64,000 bases of DNA. It comes from Streptomyces umbrinus (GTDB lineage: Bacteria > Actinomycetota > Actinomycetes > Streptomycetales > Streptomycetaceae). The stretch lies in NCBI RefSeq assembly GCF_030817415.1, contig NZ_JAUSZI010000002.1, forward strand, positions 11,693,501-11,757,500, read 5' to 3'. This document shows, one piece after another, positions 43,003 through 52,019 of the stretch. Within the stretch, counting starts at the first letter, position 1, and each line of letters starts with the position of its first letter. Position numbers and translations under genes: made by a program. The notes under the pieces were generated by a model. That model was not told the DNA's origin. It did no database searches and worked only from the letters and a program-made list of their open reading frames with translations.

Positions 43003-46000
43003 TTGCACAGACAAGTGAAAAGAGCGTGCGCGGCCACCATCGCCGCGGCGGCAGCTGTGGCCCTGGCGGCGGGCATGACCGGCCCGGCGTCGGCGGAGAC
43101 CGAGCACACGGCCGTTGACCAGGCCGTACAGCTCACGCCCAAGCATCGCATCACCCTGATCACCGGCGACCGCGTCGTCGTCGACGCCAAGGGCCGTGTC
43201 ATCGGCCTGGAGCGGGCCAAGGGCCGCGAGAGGATACCCGTCGAGATCCGCAAGACCGATGGACACACCCTCGTCGTACCGGCCGACGCCGCGCTGCTGA
43301 TAGCCGGCGGCAAGCTCGACCAGCGGCTCTTCGACGTCACCGAGCTCAACAAGTCGACCAACCGCAAGGCCCAGAAGCAGGGCCTCAAGCTGATCGTCGG
43401 CTACCGCGGCGCGGCCTCGGCCGCGAAGGCGGACGTCCGCGACGCCGGCGACACCAAGGTCCGCAGGACCCTCACGTCGCTGAACGCGGACGCGGTATTG
43501 ACGCCCAGGGGGGACGCGCCCGACCTGTGGGCCGCGGTCACCGACACGCGGTCCGGTGGCGCCAGGACCGCCGCCGGCATTGCCCACGTGTGGCTCGACG
43601 GGGTCCGCAAGGCCAGCCTCGACAAGTCCGTTCCGCAGATCGGCGCCGACAAGGCGTGGGCCGCCGGGTACAACGGCAAGGGCGTCAAGATCGCCGTCCT
43701 CGACACCGGTGTCGACGCGACCCACCCGGACCTCAAGGAGCAGGTGGTCGGGGAGAAGAACTTCTCCCCGTCCCCCGACGCGAGCGACAAGTACGGCCAC
43801 GGCACGCACGTCGCGTCCATCGCGGCCGGTACGGGCGCCAAGTCGGCCGGCAAGTACAAGGGCGTCGCGCCGGGCGCCAAGCTGCTCAACGGCAAGGTGC
43901 TCGACGACAGCGGCTTCGGTGAGGACTCCGGCATCCTCGCCGGCATGGACTGGGCGGCTGAGCAGGGCGCCGACGTCGTCAACCTCAGCCTGGGCGGCGA
44001 GGACACCCCCGACATCGACCCGCTTGAGGCCCAGGTCAACAAGTTGTCCAAGGAGAAGGGCGTCCTCTTCGCCATCGCCGCGGGCAACGACGGGGGCGAG
44101 CAGACGATCGGCTCCCCGGGCAGCGCGGAAGCCGCGCTCACCGTGGGCGCCGTCGACGACATGGACAAGCTGGCCGAGTTCTCCAGCACGGGCCCCGGCC
44201 TCGACGGGCAGATCAAGCCCGACGTGACCGCGCCCGGCGTGGACATCACGGCCGCCTCGGCGGCCGGCAGCGTCATCGCCCAGGAGGTCGGCGAGAAGCC
44301 TGCCGGCTACGTGAGCATCTCGGGTACGTCGATGGCCACCCCGCATGTCGCGGGCGCCGCGGCCATCCTGAAGCAGCAGCACCCCGCCTGGACGTACACC
44401 CAGCTCAAGGGCGCGCTGACCGGCTCCGCCAAGGGCGGCACGTACACGCCGTTCCAGCAGGGTTCGGGCCGCATCCAGGTCGACAAGGCCATCAAGCAGA
44501 CCGTGATCGCCGACCCGTCGTCGGTGAGCTTCGGCCTCCAGCAGTGGCCACACACCGACGACACCCCGGCGACCAAGAAGGTCACGTACAAGAACCTCGG
44601 CACGGCCGACGTCACGCTGAGCCTCGCCGTGACGGCGACCGACCCGAAGGGGCAGGCCGCGCCGGCCGGCTTCTTCACCCTCGGCGCCAGGACGCTGACC
44701 GTCCCGGCGGGCGGCTCGGCCTCCGCCGACCTCACGGCCGACACCCGGGTGGGCGGCACGCTCGACGGCACCTACTCGGCGTACGTGACCGCGACCGGCG
44801 GCGGCCAGAGCGTACGCACGGCGGCGGCGGTGCAGCGCGAGACGGAGGCGTACGACGTCACGCTGGAGTTCCTCGGCCGTGACGGCAACCCGGCGAAGTA
44901 CTACAGCGCCAACCTGGTCGGTGTATCCGGACTCGCCCAGGACAAGTACTACTCGCCCTACGACGAGTCCGGCACCGTCAAGGTCCGTGTTCCCAAGGGC
45001 GGTTACATCTTCAACACGGGGATCCTGGGCGACCCGGAGGACGCCGCCAAGGGTATCGACTGGGTGGCGCAGCCGAAGCTGAGCATCACCAAGAAGGCCA
45101 CGATCACGGTGGACGCGCGGACCGCCAAGCCGGTGGACATCACCGTGCCCGACGCTGCGGCGAAGGCGGGGGCCGTCTCGCCGACCTACACCGTCGGCAC
45201 GGCGGACGGCTGGGAGGGGTTCGGCTGGGAGCTGGACTCGTACGCCAACTTCCGTACCGCGCACGCCGGCCCGCAGGTCACCGACGGCACCCTGTACCAG
45301 GACTGGGTCGGTCTCTGGGCCAAGCCCGCCGAGGAGTACGACATCATCGTCGGCGGCAAGGTCAAGCAGCTCGCCACCGGTTACACCAAGCACTACAAGG
45401 CGAGTGAACTGGCCACGGTGAAGACCGGTCTGGGCGCCTCGTCGAGCGGCAAGAAGGGCGCGATCTTCGCCGAGGGCAAGCTGCCCGGCAGTCCAGGCTA
45501 CTTTCCGACCGGGATCCAGCAGACGCTGCCCGGCACGCGTACGCTGCACCTGTCCACCGCGGGCGGGGCGAAGTGGAAGCTCGACTTCGAGCAGCACGGC
45601 GGGCTCGACGAAGACGGCTTCCCGATCGTCGAGGCCGAATACATGCTCGGCACTCCGCAGACCTTCAAGGCCGGCAAGAGCTACGAAAAGACCTTCAACG
45701 CGGGGGTCTTCGGCCCGCGCATCGGTTCCGGCCTGGGCATCTACCGCGAGGGCAACGGCATCTACGGCTCCCTGCCGCTGTTCGCCGACGGACAGACCCA
45801 CGTCGGCTCCTCGCTCTACTCGTCGGCCACCACGACCCTCTACCGCAACGGCGCCAAGGTCGGATCGAACAGCGACCCACTGGAAGGGGCGGGCACCTTC
45901 AAGGTCCCGGCCGGTGACGCCGCGTACAAGCTGACCACCTCGGTCAAGCGCACCGTCAAGGTCGCCGCGGCCTCCACCCGCGTCGACGCCAGCTGGACCT

Positions 46001-46332
46001 TCCGCTCCAAGAAGGCCGACCTGGCCAAGCTGCCCGCGTCCTCGATCCGCTTCGACGCGGCCGTCGGCCTGGACAGCAGGGCTCCGGCCGACAAGAAGGT
46101 CTCCGTCCCGGTGACCGTCCAGGGCTCGGCAGCGGGCAGCAACCTGAAGTCCCTGGCGGTGTACGTGTCGTACGACTACGGGCAGACCTGGAAGAAGGTC
46201 ACCGTCAAGAACGGCAAGATCGCGATCACGAACCCCGCCAAGGGCAAGGGGATCTCGTTCCACGCCAAGATCGCCGACAAGAAGGGCAACAAGTCGACGA
46301 TCTCGATCTACAACGCGTACTACGGGAAGTGA
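43003..46332 (+). CDS. Large secreted subtilisin-like (S8) serine protease
   Basis: A 1109-residue exported protease. The signal peptide ends near GPASA (residue 31). A propeptide-like part follows, and the S8 catalytic domain spans about residues 213-480, with VLDTGVDATHPDL (D234), YGHGTHVASIAAG (H266) and GTSMATPHVAGAA (S443), and the oxyanion Asn in IAAGNDG. The remaining ~600 residues are beta-rich, resembling fibronectin/bacterial-Ig-like sandwiches, and end in a small domain (VYVSYDYGQTWKKVTVKNGK). The first codon is uncertain: TTG 43003 is only 2 nt after GGGGGAG, whereas GTG 43015 is 14 nt after it. A perfect 18-bp terminator follows. It lies beside the divergent two-component pair, which may control it. 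Confidence 0.92.
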   Translation: MHRQVKRACAATIAAAAAVALAAGMTGPASAETEHTAVDQAVQLTPKHRITLITGDRVVVDAKGRVIGLERAKGRERIPVEIRKTDGHTLVVPADAALLIAGGKLDQRLFDVTELNKSTNRKAQKQGLKLIVGYRGAASAAKADVRDAGDTKVRRTLTSLNADAVLTPRGDAPDLWAAVTDTRSGGARTAAGIAHVWLDGVRKASLDKSVPQIGADKAWAAGYNGKGVKIAVLDTGVDATHPDLKEQVVGEKNFSPSPDASDKYGHGTHVASIAAGTGAKSAGKYKGVAPGAKLLNGKVLDDSGFGEDSGILAGMDWAAEQGADVVNLSLGGEDTPDIDPLEAQVNKLSKEKGVLFAIAAGNDGGEQTIGSPGSAEAALTVGAVDDMDKLAEFSSTGPGLDGQIKPDVTAPGVDITAASAAGSVIAQEVGEKPAGYVSISGTSMATPHVAGAAAILKQQHPAWTYTQLKGALTGSAKGGTYTPFQQGSGRIQVDKAIKQTVIADPSSVSFGLQQWPHTDDTPATKKVTYKNLGTADVTLSLAVTATDPKGQAAPAGFFTLGARTLTVPAGGSASADLTADTRVGGTLDGTYSAYVTATGGGQSVRTAAAVQRETEAYDVTLEFLGRDGNPAKYYSANLVGVSGLAQDKYYSPYDESGTVKVRVPKGGYIFNTGILGDPEDAAKGIDWVAQPKLSITKKATITVDARTAKPVDITVPDAAAKAGAVSPTYTVGTADGWEGFGWELDSYANFRTAHAGPQVTDGTLYQDWVGLWAKPAEEYDIIVGGKVKQLATGYTKHYKASELATVKTGLGASSSGKKGAIFAEGKLPGSPGYFPTGIQQTLPGTRTLHLSTAGGAKWKLDFEQHGGLDEDGFPIVEAEYMLGTPQTFKAGKSYEKTFNAGVFGPRIGSGLGIYREGNGIYGSLPLFADGQTHVGSSLYSSATTTLYRNGAKVGSNSDPLEGAGTFKVPAGDAAYKLTTSVKRTVKVAAASTRVDASWTFRSKKADLAKLPASSIRFDAAVGLDSRAPADKKVSVPVTVQGSAAGSNLKSLAVYVSYDYGQTWKKVTVKNGKIAITNPAKGKGISFHAKIADKKGNKSTISIYNAYYGK

Positions 46333-46379
46333 CCTGATCCGGTGGATCACCGACAGGTTCGCTGAACGCTGAAACGCAC

Positions 46380-46418
46380 GGATGGCCCGCCGGAAGCAGA
46401 GCTTCCGGCGGGCCATCC
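46380..46418 (+). terminator. Rho-independent-type hairpin after the S8 protease
   Basis: GGATGGCCCGCCGGAAGC and its exact complement make an 18-bp perfect stem with a 3-nt AGA loop, 47 nt after the stop codon. No T-run follows, as is usual in high-GC genomes. Confidence 0.88.
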
Positions 46419-46506
46419 GGGTATGAGTGCGTTGCGGCAAAGGGAGTCCCTGTTCGATGAGCAGGGGCCTCTTCGTGTGCGGGGCGTGATCGCGACGGGG
46501 TAGGGG

Positions 46507-47878
46507 CCAGGGTCCCTTGCATGATCGCTTTCTGTCCGGGTTCATCCGGTGAGGCCGAGGGCGGTCAGGGGTCTGCGGCAGTCGCGGGCGGTGTGGCGTA
46601 GGGCGGCGGCGATGTTGGTGTGGTCGCCCTGGCGGTGGACGCCGATGGCGAGGTTGCACAGGCTGGCCATGATACGCGGGAGACGACCGATATGGATCTT
46701 GGAGTCGTCCTCGCGGAACGTTCGGTCGCGGACGTGGTGCAGAAGATTTTCGATCTTCCAATGTCCTCTGATCCAGGCGGCGAGCTGGGCGCCGGTCGCC
46801 ACGCCGGGCGGCAGGCTGGTGATCAGGTAGACCCGTTCGATGGTGAGCTTGCCGGTGGTGAAGTCCTGTCTCCAGCGGACGACTTGGAGGGCCTGGCGGG
46901 CGTCGGGGTAGTCGAGGTGGGCGAAGGCGGTGGTCTTCAGACGCCGGATCTCCGTGCGGTGGTGGGCACGGGTGCGCTCGTGGTGGTCGAGCGTGATCTC
47001 CCGCCAGGGCAGGTGGCGGACGCGGTCGAACATGCCGGGGTGGTTGGCCTTGACCTGGGCGATGTAGTGGGCGCCGCGTTCACGGAGGTAGGCGCCGTGG
47101 GCGTGCTGGGTGTGCAGGGCGTCGGCGGTGATGACCGTGTCGGTCAGGTCGATGGTGTCCAGCAGGGGCTTGAAGGCGGGGATCTCGTTGCTCTTGTCGG
47201 CGACCTGCCGCTGGGCGAGGACGTGGCCGGTGTGGTCCATCGCGGCGAGCAGTGTGACGTGCGGGGTCGTGGCGGTGCGCGAGCCGCGCAGGGCCTTGCC
47301 GTCGACGGCGATCGCCCGCAGTCCGGCGGGCGAGGGAGTGGCGCGGGCGGTGAGGAAGGCTCCAATCGCTTGGTCCAGGGCGTCGCCGTCGAGCTGGACG
47401 AGAAGACGGCGCACGGTGTGGGGTGCGGAACGGACACCGTGCCGGTCAGCGGGTCGACGGGGAAGCCGAGGGCCCGGCAGGCCCAGGCTGGGGCGTCCGT
47501 GATCCATTCCGTGATCGCAGTGAGTGAGCGGGCGTCGGCCAGGACGCTCGCCGCAGCGGCGGCCACCAGCGCGGTCAGCCGATAGCGACGGCCCCGGACG
47601 CGTGGGTCGGGGACCGGGTTCAGGAAGCCGGACAGGCAGACCGCGTCCGTCAGAGGGGCCGGCGCGGAAGTCTGGGCCAGTTGGCCCAGCGCGGTGAGCA
47701 TGGGGGAGGATGCGGGAGCAGGCACGGACTGGCCAAGTGTTCATGGGACTTCGACACTCACATGATCACCGAGACCGTGCCTGCACTGCGTTCCACCCCT
47801 GCCCGAACTGGGACGTCCACCCCGATTCCGGACCAGTCCGGTCTTCCGGACAGATGGCGATCATGCAACAGCCCTTGG
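46507..47878. mobile_element. ISAs1-family insertion sequence, copy A (1372 bp)
   Basis: The left end CCAGGGTCCCTTGCATGATC and the right end (inward) CCAAGGGCTGTTGCATGATC are inverted repeats. The 8 bp on the left are GGTAGGGG and on the right CTAGGAGG, so the two flanks do not match. The matching CTAGGAGG is instead found beside the left-end fragment at 39771. This pattern arises when recombination occurs between two copies. Confidence 0.88.
46542..47725 (-). pseudogene. ISAs1-family transposase, frameshifted
   Basis: GTG 47725 opens the N-terminal helical part of an ISAs1 transposase (SGFLNPVPDPRVRGRRYRLT, SLTAITEWITDAPAWACRAL). At the run GGGG (47420-47423) the frame must change to continue as TVRRLLVQLDGDALDQAIGA, LRAIAVDGKALRGSRTATTP (first Asp), DTVITADALHTQHAHGAYLR (second Asp) and WKIENLLHHVRDRTFREDDS (Glu). 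All catalytic residues are present, so the copy is defective only through this shift, unless it is a read error. Confidence 0.85.
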
Positions 47879-47899
47879 CTAGGAGGCGCCCCGCTGTGA

Positions 47900-47917
47900 A
47901 GTCAAGTGTGCTTGACA
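47900..47917. promoter_or_regulatory. Operator O2, second copy of the XRE dyad
   Basis: AGTCAAGTGTGCTTGACA matches operator O1 (39743-39760) at 16 of 18 positions. It lies 13 bp past the CTAGGAGG that borders ISAs1 copy A. Read on the minus strand it ends in TTGACT, which could be the -35 box of the XRE/membrane-protein operon before the insertion. Confidence 0.55.
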
Positions 47918-47939
47918 TCGAGAGCCGTCTGGTTGGTCA

Positions 47940-48276
47940 TACTGATCGGAAGCGCACTGGGTTCGTTCGTCGAGGATGTAGCGGACGTGTGGGGCTTTGA
48001 AGTAGCCGGTGATGACGTGGGGTTGGCGTTGTCGGCAGTGGAAGAACCTGCGGGTTTCGACGGCGAGTTCGGACTGGGTCCTGGCCCGTTGGGTGTGGGG
48101 CAGGCTGCGTTTGAGGTCGGAGTTGACCAGCTCGTCCGGGTTCGGTTCGGGTGAGTGCGAAGGCAGGAAGCGCAGCTCGATCTCGTCCTTGTGGTCGGCG
48201 AGCCAGGCCCGGACGGTCTTCGAGCGGTGGGCCGAGTGCCGGTCGACGATCAAGTGGACCGGTCCGGTCGAAGTGC
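47940..48276 (-). pseudogene. IS630-family transposase, part 3 (C-terminal)
   Basis: Reads STGPVHLIVDRHSAHRSKTV, LADHKDEIELRFLPSHSPEP and NPDELVNSDLKRSLPHTQRA, ending YFKAPHVRYILDERT: the catalytic core and end of an IS630 transposase, with the D in LIVD and the E in NPDE. Its upstream part lies across ISAs1 copy B, which interrupts it with an 8-bp target duplication. The join to part 2 is out of frame by one base. Confidence 0.85.
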
Positions 48277-49654
48277 CAGGGCGGTTGCAAGTTCCGGGGG
48301 CGTGCGGCTGGTCGGGCTGTGACCGGTTGGGGTGCATAACAGGGCAGGCACGGGCTTCGTGATCATTGTGGTGTCTAAGCCCGATGATCATGAGGTGGCC
48401 CGTGCCTGCCGCTGTATCTTCTCCCATTCCCGCCGTGTTGGTGAAGCTGGGTCCGTTGGATGCCGGTCGGGTCGCTGACCTGCGCCTCTACTTCGACTCG
48501 GTGCCCGACCCGCGCTCCCGGCGGGGCCGGTGGTACTCGCTGACATCGATCCTGCTGGTGTGTGCCTGCGCGGTCGTCTCGGGAGCGAGGAGCATCGACG
48601 AACTCGCCGAGTGGGGCCAGCGTGCTTCGAACGCACTGCTGACAGTCATCGGGATCCGGCGCCACCTGCTCAGATGGCGGCGCACTCCGTCGCCGGCCAC
48701 GATCGGCCGTGTGCTGGGGGCTGTTGACGGTGACGCCCTGGACCGGGCGGTGGGCGCCTACCTGGCCGACCGGCATCGCGCTGCCACCGAGCCCGACCAG
48801 GCGCCGTCGCCGTCCGCGTCCGGGCGGCCGCGCGTGATCGCTGTCGACGGCAAAGCACTCAAGGGATCAGCCCGTCTCACCGCGACGCGCCGGCATCTGC
48901 TCTCCGCGGTCACTCACGGCACCGTCGTGACCCTCGCCCAGGTGGAGGTCGGCGCGAAGACGAACGAAACCACACACTTCCAACCGCTCCTGGCACCGCT
49001 GGACCTGGCCGGCACCGTCGTCACCTTCGACGCCCTGCACTCGGTCAAGACGAACATCTCCTGGCTGGTCGAGGCCAAGAAGGCCCACTACATCGCCGTG
49101 ATCAAGACCAACCAGCCGACCGCCCACAGCCAGCTCGCGGCCCTGCCGTGGCGGGACATCGCCGTCCAGCACACCGCCTCCGCCTCCGGGCACGGCAGGC
49201 GCGAGTCCCGCTCGATCAAGACCTGCGCCGTCGCGGACGAACTCGGCGGGATCGCCTTTCCCCACGCCCGCCTGGCCATCCGCGTCCACCGCCGCCGCAA
49301 GCAGACCGGCAAGCGCGAGACCCGTGAGAGTGTCTACGCCGTCACCAGCCTCGACGCCCACCAAGCCCGCCCCTCCGAACTGGCCACCGCGATTCGCGGG
49401 CACTGGGGAGTGGAGAACTCCTCGCACCACATCAGGGATGTCACCTTCGCCGAGGACGCCTCCACCGTCCACGCCGGAACCGCACCACGGGCCATGGCGA
49501 CCCTCCGCAACCTCGCCATCGGCGTGCTGAAAACCCTCGGAGCCGACAACATCGCCAAGACCACCCGGGCGATCCGCGACGAACCCCAACGAGCACTCCC
49601 CATCCTGGGCATCACCAACGATCCGGACACCTACGGAACTTGATCAAGCCCTGC
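48277..49654. mobile_element. ISAs1-family insertion sequence, copy B (1378 bp)
   Basis: The ends CAGGGCGGTTGCAAGTTCCG (left) and GCAGGGCTTGATCAAGTTCC (right, inward) are imperfect inverted repeats. The 8-bp target duplication CGAAGTGC lies at 48269-48276 and 49655-49662. It interrupts the IS630 transposase gene. The transposase differs from copy A, so the two are separate arrivals. Confidence 0.9.
48402..49643 (+). CDS. ISAs1-family transposase (intact)
   Basis: A 413-residue DDE transposase: LRLYFDSVPDPRSRRGRWYS, ARSIDELAEWGQRASNALLT, PRVIAVDGKALKGSARLTAT (first Asp), GTVVTFDALHSVKTNISWLV (second Asp), TAIRGHWGVENSSHHIRDVT (Glu) and MATLRNLAIGVLKTLGADNI. GTG 48402 is taken because AGGTGG precedes it by 5 nt and the other ISAs1 copy starts at the equivalent GTG; in-frame ATGs at 48384 and 48390 exist. 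Uninterrupted gene, inverted ends and target duplication suggest a functional element. Confidence 0.92.
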   Translation: MPAAVSSPIPAVLVKLGPLDAGRVADLRLYFDSVPDPRSRRGRWYSLTSILLVCACAVVSGARSIDELAEWGQRASNALLTVIGIRRHLLRWRRTPSPATIGRVLGAVDGDALDRAVGAYLADRHRAATEPDQAPSPSASGRPRVIAVDGKALKGSARLTATRRHLLSAVTHGTVVTLAQVEVGAKTNETTHFQPLLAPLDLAGTVVTFDALHSVKTNISWLVEAKKAHYIAVIKTNQPTAHSQLAALPWRDIAVQHTASASGHGRRESRSIKTCAVADELGGIAFPHARLAIRVHRRRKQTGKRETRESVYAVTSLDAHQARPSELATAIRGHWGVENSSHHIRDVTFAEDASTVHAGTAPRAMATLRNLAIGVLKTLGADNIAKTTRAIRDEPQRALPILGITNDPDTYGT

Positions 49655-49662
49655 CGAAGTGC

Positions 49663-49877
49663 CCGACGGGCCGGGCGAGAAGTCGGCACATGACCTTTGC
49701 GTCGAACCACTCGGTGAAGACCATGAAGCGCATCCGGCCGCGGGTGCTGATCGTGGACATCGCGTTCACGGAGTATCGGTTCCAGTGCGGCGGACGACCG
49801 GAGTCCGCCCCTGCCCACCCCAGGTGCGGTCGGTGACCTGGTCCGAGGGAATGCCGACCTGGTCGCCGAAGAGGACC
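49663..49877 (-). pseudogene. IS630-family transposase, part 2 (middle)
   Basis: Reads EVLFGDQVGIPSDQVTDRTW and GRTPVVRRTG, then after a one-base shift NRYSVNAMSTISTRGRMRFM and VFTEWFDAKVMCRLLARPVG. These are the middle blocks of an IS630 transposase. It is bounded by ISAs1 copy B on the left and the IS701 element on the right. Confidence 0.85.
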
Positions 49878-49881
49878 TAAT

Positions 49882-49991
49882 ACTCCAGTTGCGGTTCTCC
49901 ATATGCCCTGGTCAGATGGCTCTTTTGGTGTGTAATTGGCTGACGCCTCGTCAGGGCGGCGGTGGTTCGTGACTCACCCGATCGGGGTGCG
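49882..49991 (+). repeat. IS701 left inverted repeat, 110 bp
   Basis: Begins TACTCCAGTTGCGGTTCTCC and ends GATCGGGGTGCG. Inverted counterpart at 51312-51421, differing at one base. Confidence 0.9.
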
Positions 49992-50002
49992 TTGAACCGG
50001 TT

Positions 50003-51351
50003 ATGGAGCCGGAGATCGATGTCGAAGTAGGCCTGTGGGATGCCGAGTTGGAGTCGCTGCTGCTCCGGGTGGGAGAGCGGTTCGGCCGCGTCGAGCCGCG
50101 GCGGCGGATGCGGGACTACGTCCGCGGCCTGTTGGGACCGGTAGGTCGGAAGAACAGCTGGCAGTTGGCCGAGCACGCAGGCAACGCCACTCCCTACGGG
50201 TTGCAGCGGCTGCTGTCGTGGTGCCAGTGGGAACCCGACGAGATCCGCGATGACCTGCAGAACTACGTTGCTGAGCGGCTCGGGCAGCCGGACGGTGTGC
50301 TGATCGTCGACGACACCGGCTTCCTCAAGAAGGGCACCATCTCCGCCGGAGTACAACACCAATATTCCGGCACCGCAGGCCGCACGGAAAACTGCCAGAT
50401 CGGGGTGTTCGCCGCCTGCGCCTCCGCCAAGGGCAGGGCCCTGGTGGACCGCGAGCTCTACCTGCCCAAGTCCTGGACCGGAGATCCGGACCGGTGCCGC
50501 GCCGCCCGAATCCCGGAGGGCAGGTCCTTCGCGACCAAGCCGGAACTCGCACGCGCCATGGTCCGGCGGGCGCTGGACTCTGCCCTGCCGATCGCCTGGG
50601 TGACCGCCGATGCGGCCTGCGGACAGGAGTGGCACTTCCGGCAGATCCTGGAGGAGGCCCGCGTCGGATACGTCCTGGCGGTGCCCAAGTCCCAGCAGGT
50701 CAAGACGCCTGCGGGCAGTTGGCGCATCGACCATGTCCTGGCCGGCGCCCCGGCCGAGGCGTGGGAGCGGATCTCCTGCGGGGACGGGGCGAAGGGGCCG
50801 CGGGTCTACGACTGGGCCGCGGCCAAGCTGCCCACCATCGACGGTTGCGATCCCACCCGCTACCGCTGGGTTCTGGCCCGCCGCAGCCTGGCGCGTCCCG
50901 AGGAGATCGCCTACTACCTCGCCTTCGCCCAGGCAGACGTCACGGTAGCCGAACTCGTCCGGGTCGCCGGCGCCCGGTGGGCCATCGAGGAGTGCTTCCA
51001 GGCCGCGAAGAACGAATGCGGCCTGGATCAGTACGAAGTCCGCCGCTACGTCGGCTGGTACCGCCACATCACCCTGGCCATGCTCGCGCACGCCTTCCTG
51101 GCGGCGATGACCGCCCATGCCCTCGAAAAGGGGGCCGGAGAAACGGTTCGAGCAGCCTCGTTCCCCTCACCGTGGCAGAAATCCGAAGGCTGTTGGACCT
51201 TGCCCATTCCTCCGCAGCCCGGCACCACTCACCTCGGCGCCGTCTCCACTGGTCCCGATGGCGACGCCGCCACCAGGCCGTCGCCCGCCACTGCCACTAT
51301 CAGCACCGCGCGCACCCCGATCGGGTGAGTCACGAACCACCGCCGCCCTGA
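50003..51351 (+). pseudogene. IS701-family transposase, C-terminus frameshifted
   Basis: The long frame reads GRVEPRRRMRDYVRGLLGPV, DGVLIVDDTGFLKKGTISAG (first Asp), GVQHQYSGTAGRTENCQIGV, LPIAWVTADAACGQEWHFRQ (second Asp) and GARWAIEECFQAAKNECGLD (Glu), all typical of IS701. After AHALEKGAG the natural ending is in another frame (LVPLTVAEIRRLLDLAHSSA, LHWSRWRRRHQAVARHCHYQ), reaching 51351. The shift is near 51140-51170. Catalytic residues precede the shift, so a shortened protein might keep some activity. The 3' end lies inside the right inverted repeat. Confidence 0.85.
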
Positions 51352-51421
51352 CGAGGCGTCAGCCAATTACACACCAAAAGAGCCACCTGACCAGGGCATA
51401 TGGAGAACCGCAACTGGAGTA
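51312..51421 (-). repeat. IS701 right inverted repeat, 110 bp
   Basis: Reverse complement of 49882-49991 with a single difference (an A/G change in the GGTCAGRTGGCTC stretch). It covers the last codons of the transposase. Confidence 0.9.
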
Positions 51422-51425
51422 CTAA

Positions 51426-51940
51426 CCGTTGTCCGTCTTCGCCGTGGCCCGGGTCGCCGGCCAGGTCTCCTCGCGCCAGACACGACCCCCTCCGCATCCT
51501 GCTCGACGGCCCGCTTGTCCGGACGCTGGAAGGTCAGCCCCACCGTTTGAGGTGTTTGCCGACGCCGGGCTCTGTGAAACGGACCCGATACAGCCTGAAG
51601 ATCAGTTCGCCTGTCGGCGCCCGCGTCCACAGCTGACCGTAGAGCCCCAGGCCGCAGGGGGGTGTGATCGAGGACGGACTGCCGCACAGCGGGTCTGCTT
51701 GGCCTCCGACGGAACCTGGTATTCCCCCACGCGGCGGCCTCGCGCGCGGGACAGCAGTGCGTCTCGGCCGCCGACCTGCCTCTTCGCCCACGAGTTGTCC
51801 AAGCCCTTGACCGACACCCTGAACAGGGCAGTGACCTCTACCCGGCCCCGGCCCTCCATCAGCGCGGACACCGCCAGCAACCGAATAGCCCCCTGCGCGT
51901 CCGGCGACCAGGTCCGCGCATCCCCCGCCAGCTCACTCAC
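51426..51940 (-). pseudogene. IS630-family transposase, part 1 (N-terminal)
   Basis: Reads LAGDARTWSPDAQGAIRLLA, EVTALFRVSVKGLDNSWAKR and ALLSRARGRRVGEYQV (winged-helix DNA-binding part). Later blocks in other frames give SVLDHTP, YGQLWTRAPTGELIFRLYRV, FTEPGVGKHLKRWG and LTFQRPDKRAVEQDAEGV. It breaks off at the IS701 target CTAA. At least two internal shifts show that it was already decaying. Confidence 0.83.
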
Positions 51941-52019
51941 ACACCGCCAACGAGCCTGAACTCAAAGCGTTTTGAATCAATACAAGAAGCTCGCGAAACT
52001 TGCCACGTGAGACAACCTC

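Larger units (their letters stand above)
49882..51421. mobile_element. IS701-family insertion sequence (1540 bp) with 110-bp inverted ends
   Basis: Flanked by direct CTAA (49878-49881 and 51422-51425), matching the YTAR target of the IS701 family. Its ends, 49882-49991 and 51312-51421, are inverted copies of 110 bp with one mismatch, far longer than the usual 20-odd bp. It interrupts the IS630 transposase gene. Confidence 0.92.

Noticed and set aside
42928..46761. 1277-codon minus-strand open frame
   Set aside because: It is antisense to the S8 protease, whose catalytic triad and signal peptide are clear. Its sequence is low-complexity Arg/Gly/Val typical of shadow frames, and it runs into the ISAs1 element.
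39771..47878. Composite transposon made by two ISAs1 copies
   Set aside because: The left copy is a 123-bp fragment, and the outer 8-bp flanks (CTAGGAGG on both outsides) equal a single-element duplication. This fits integration by recombination better, although a composite origin cannot be fully excluded.
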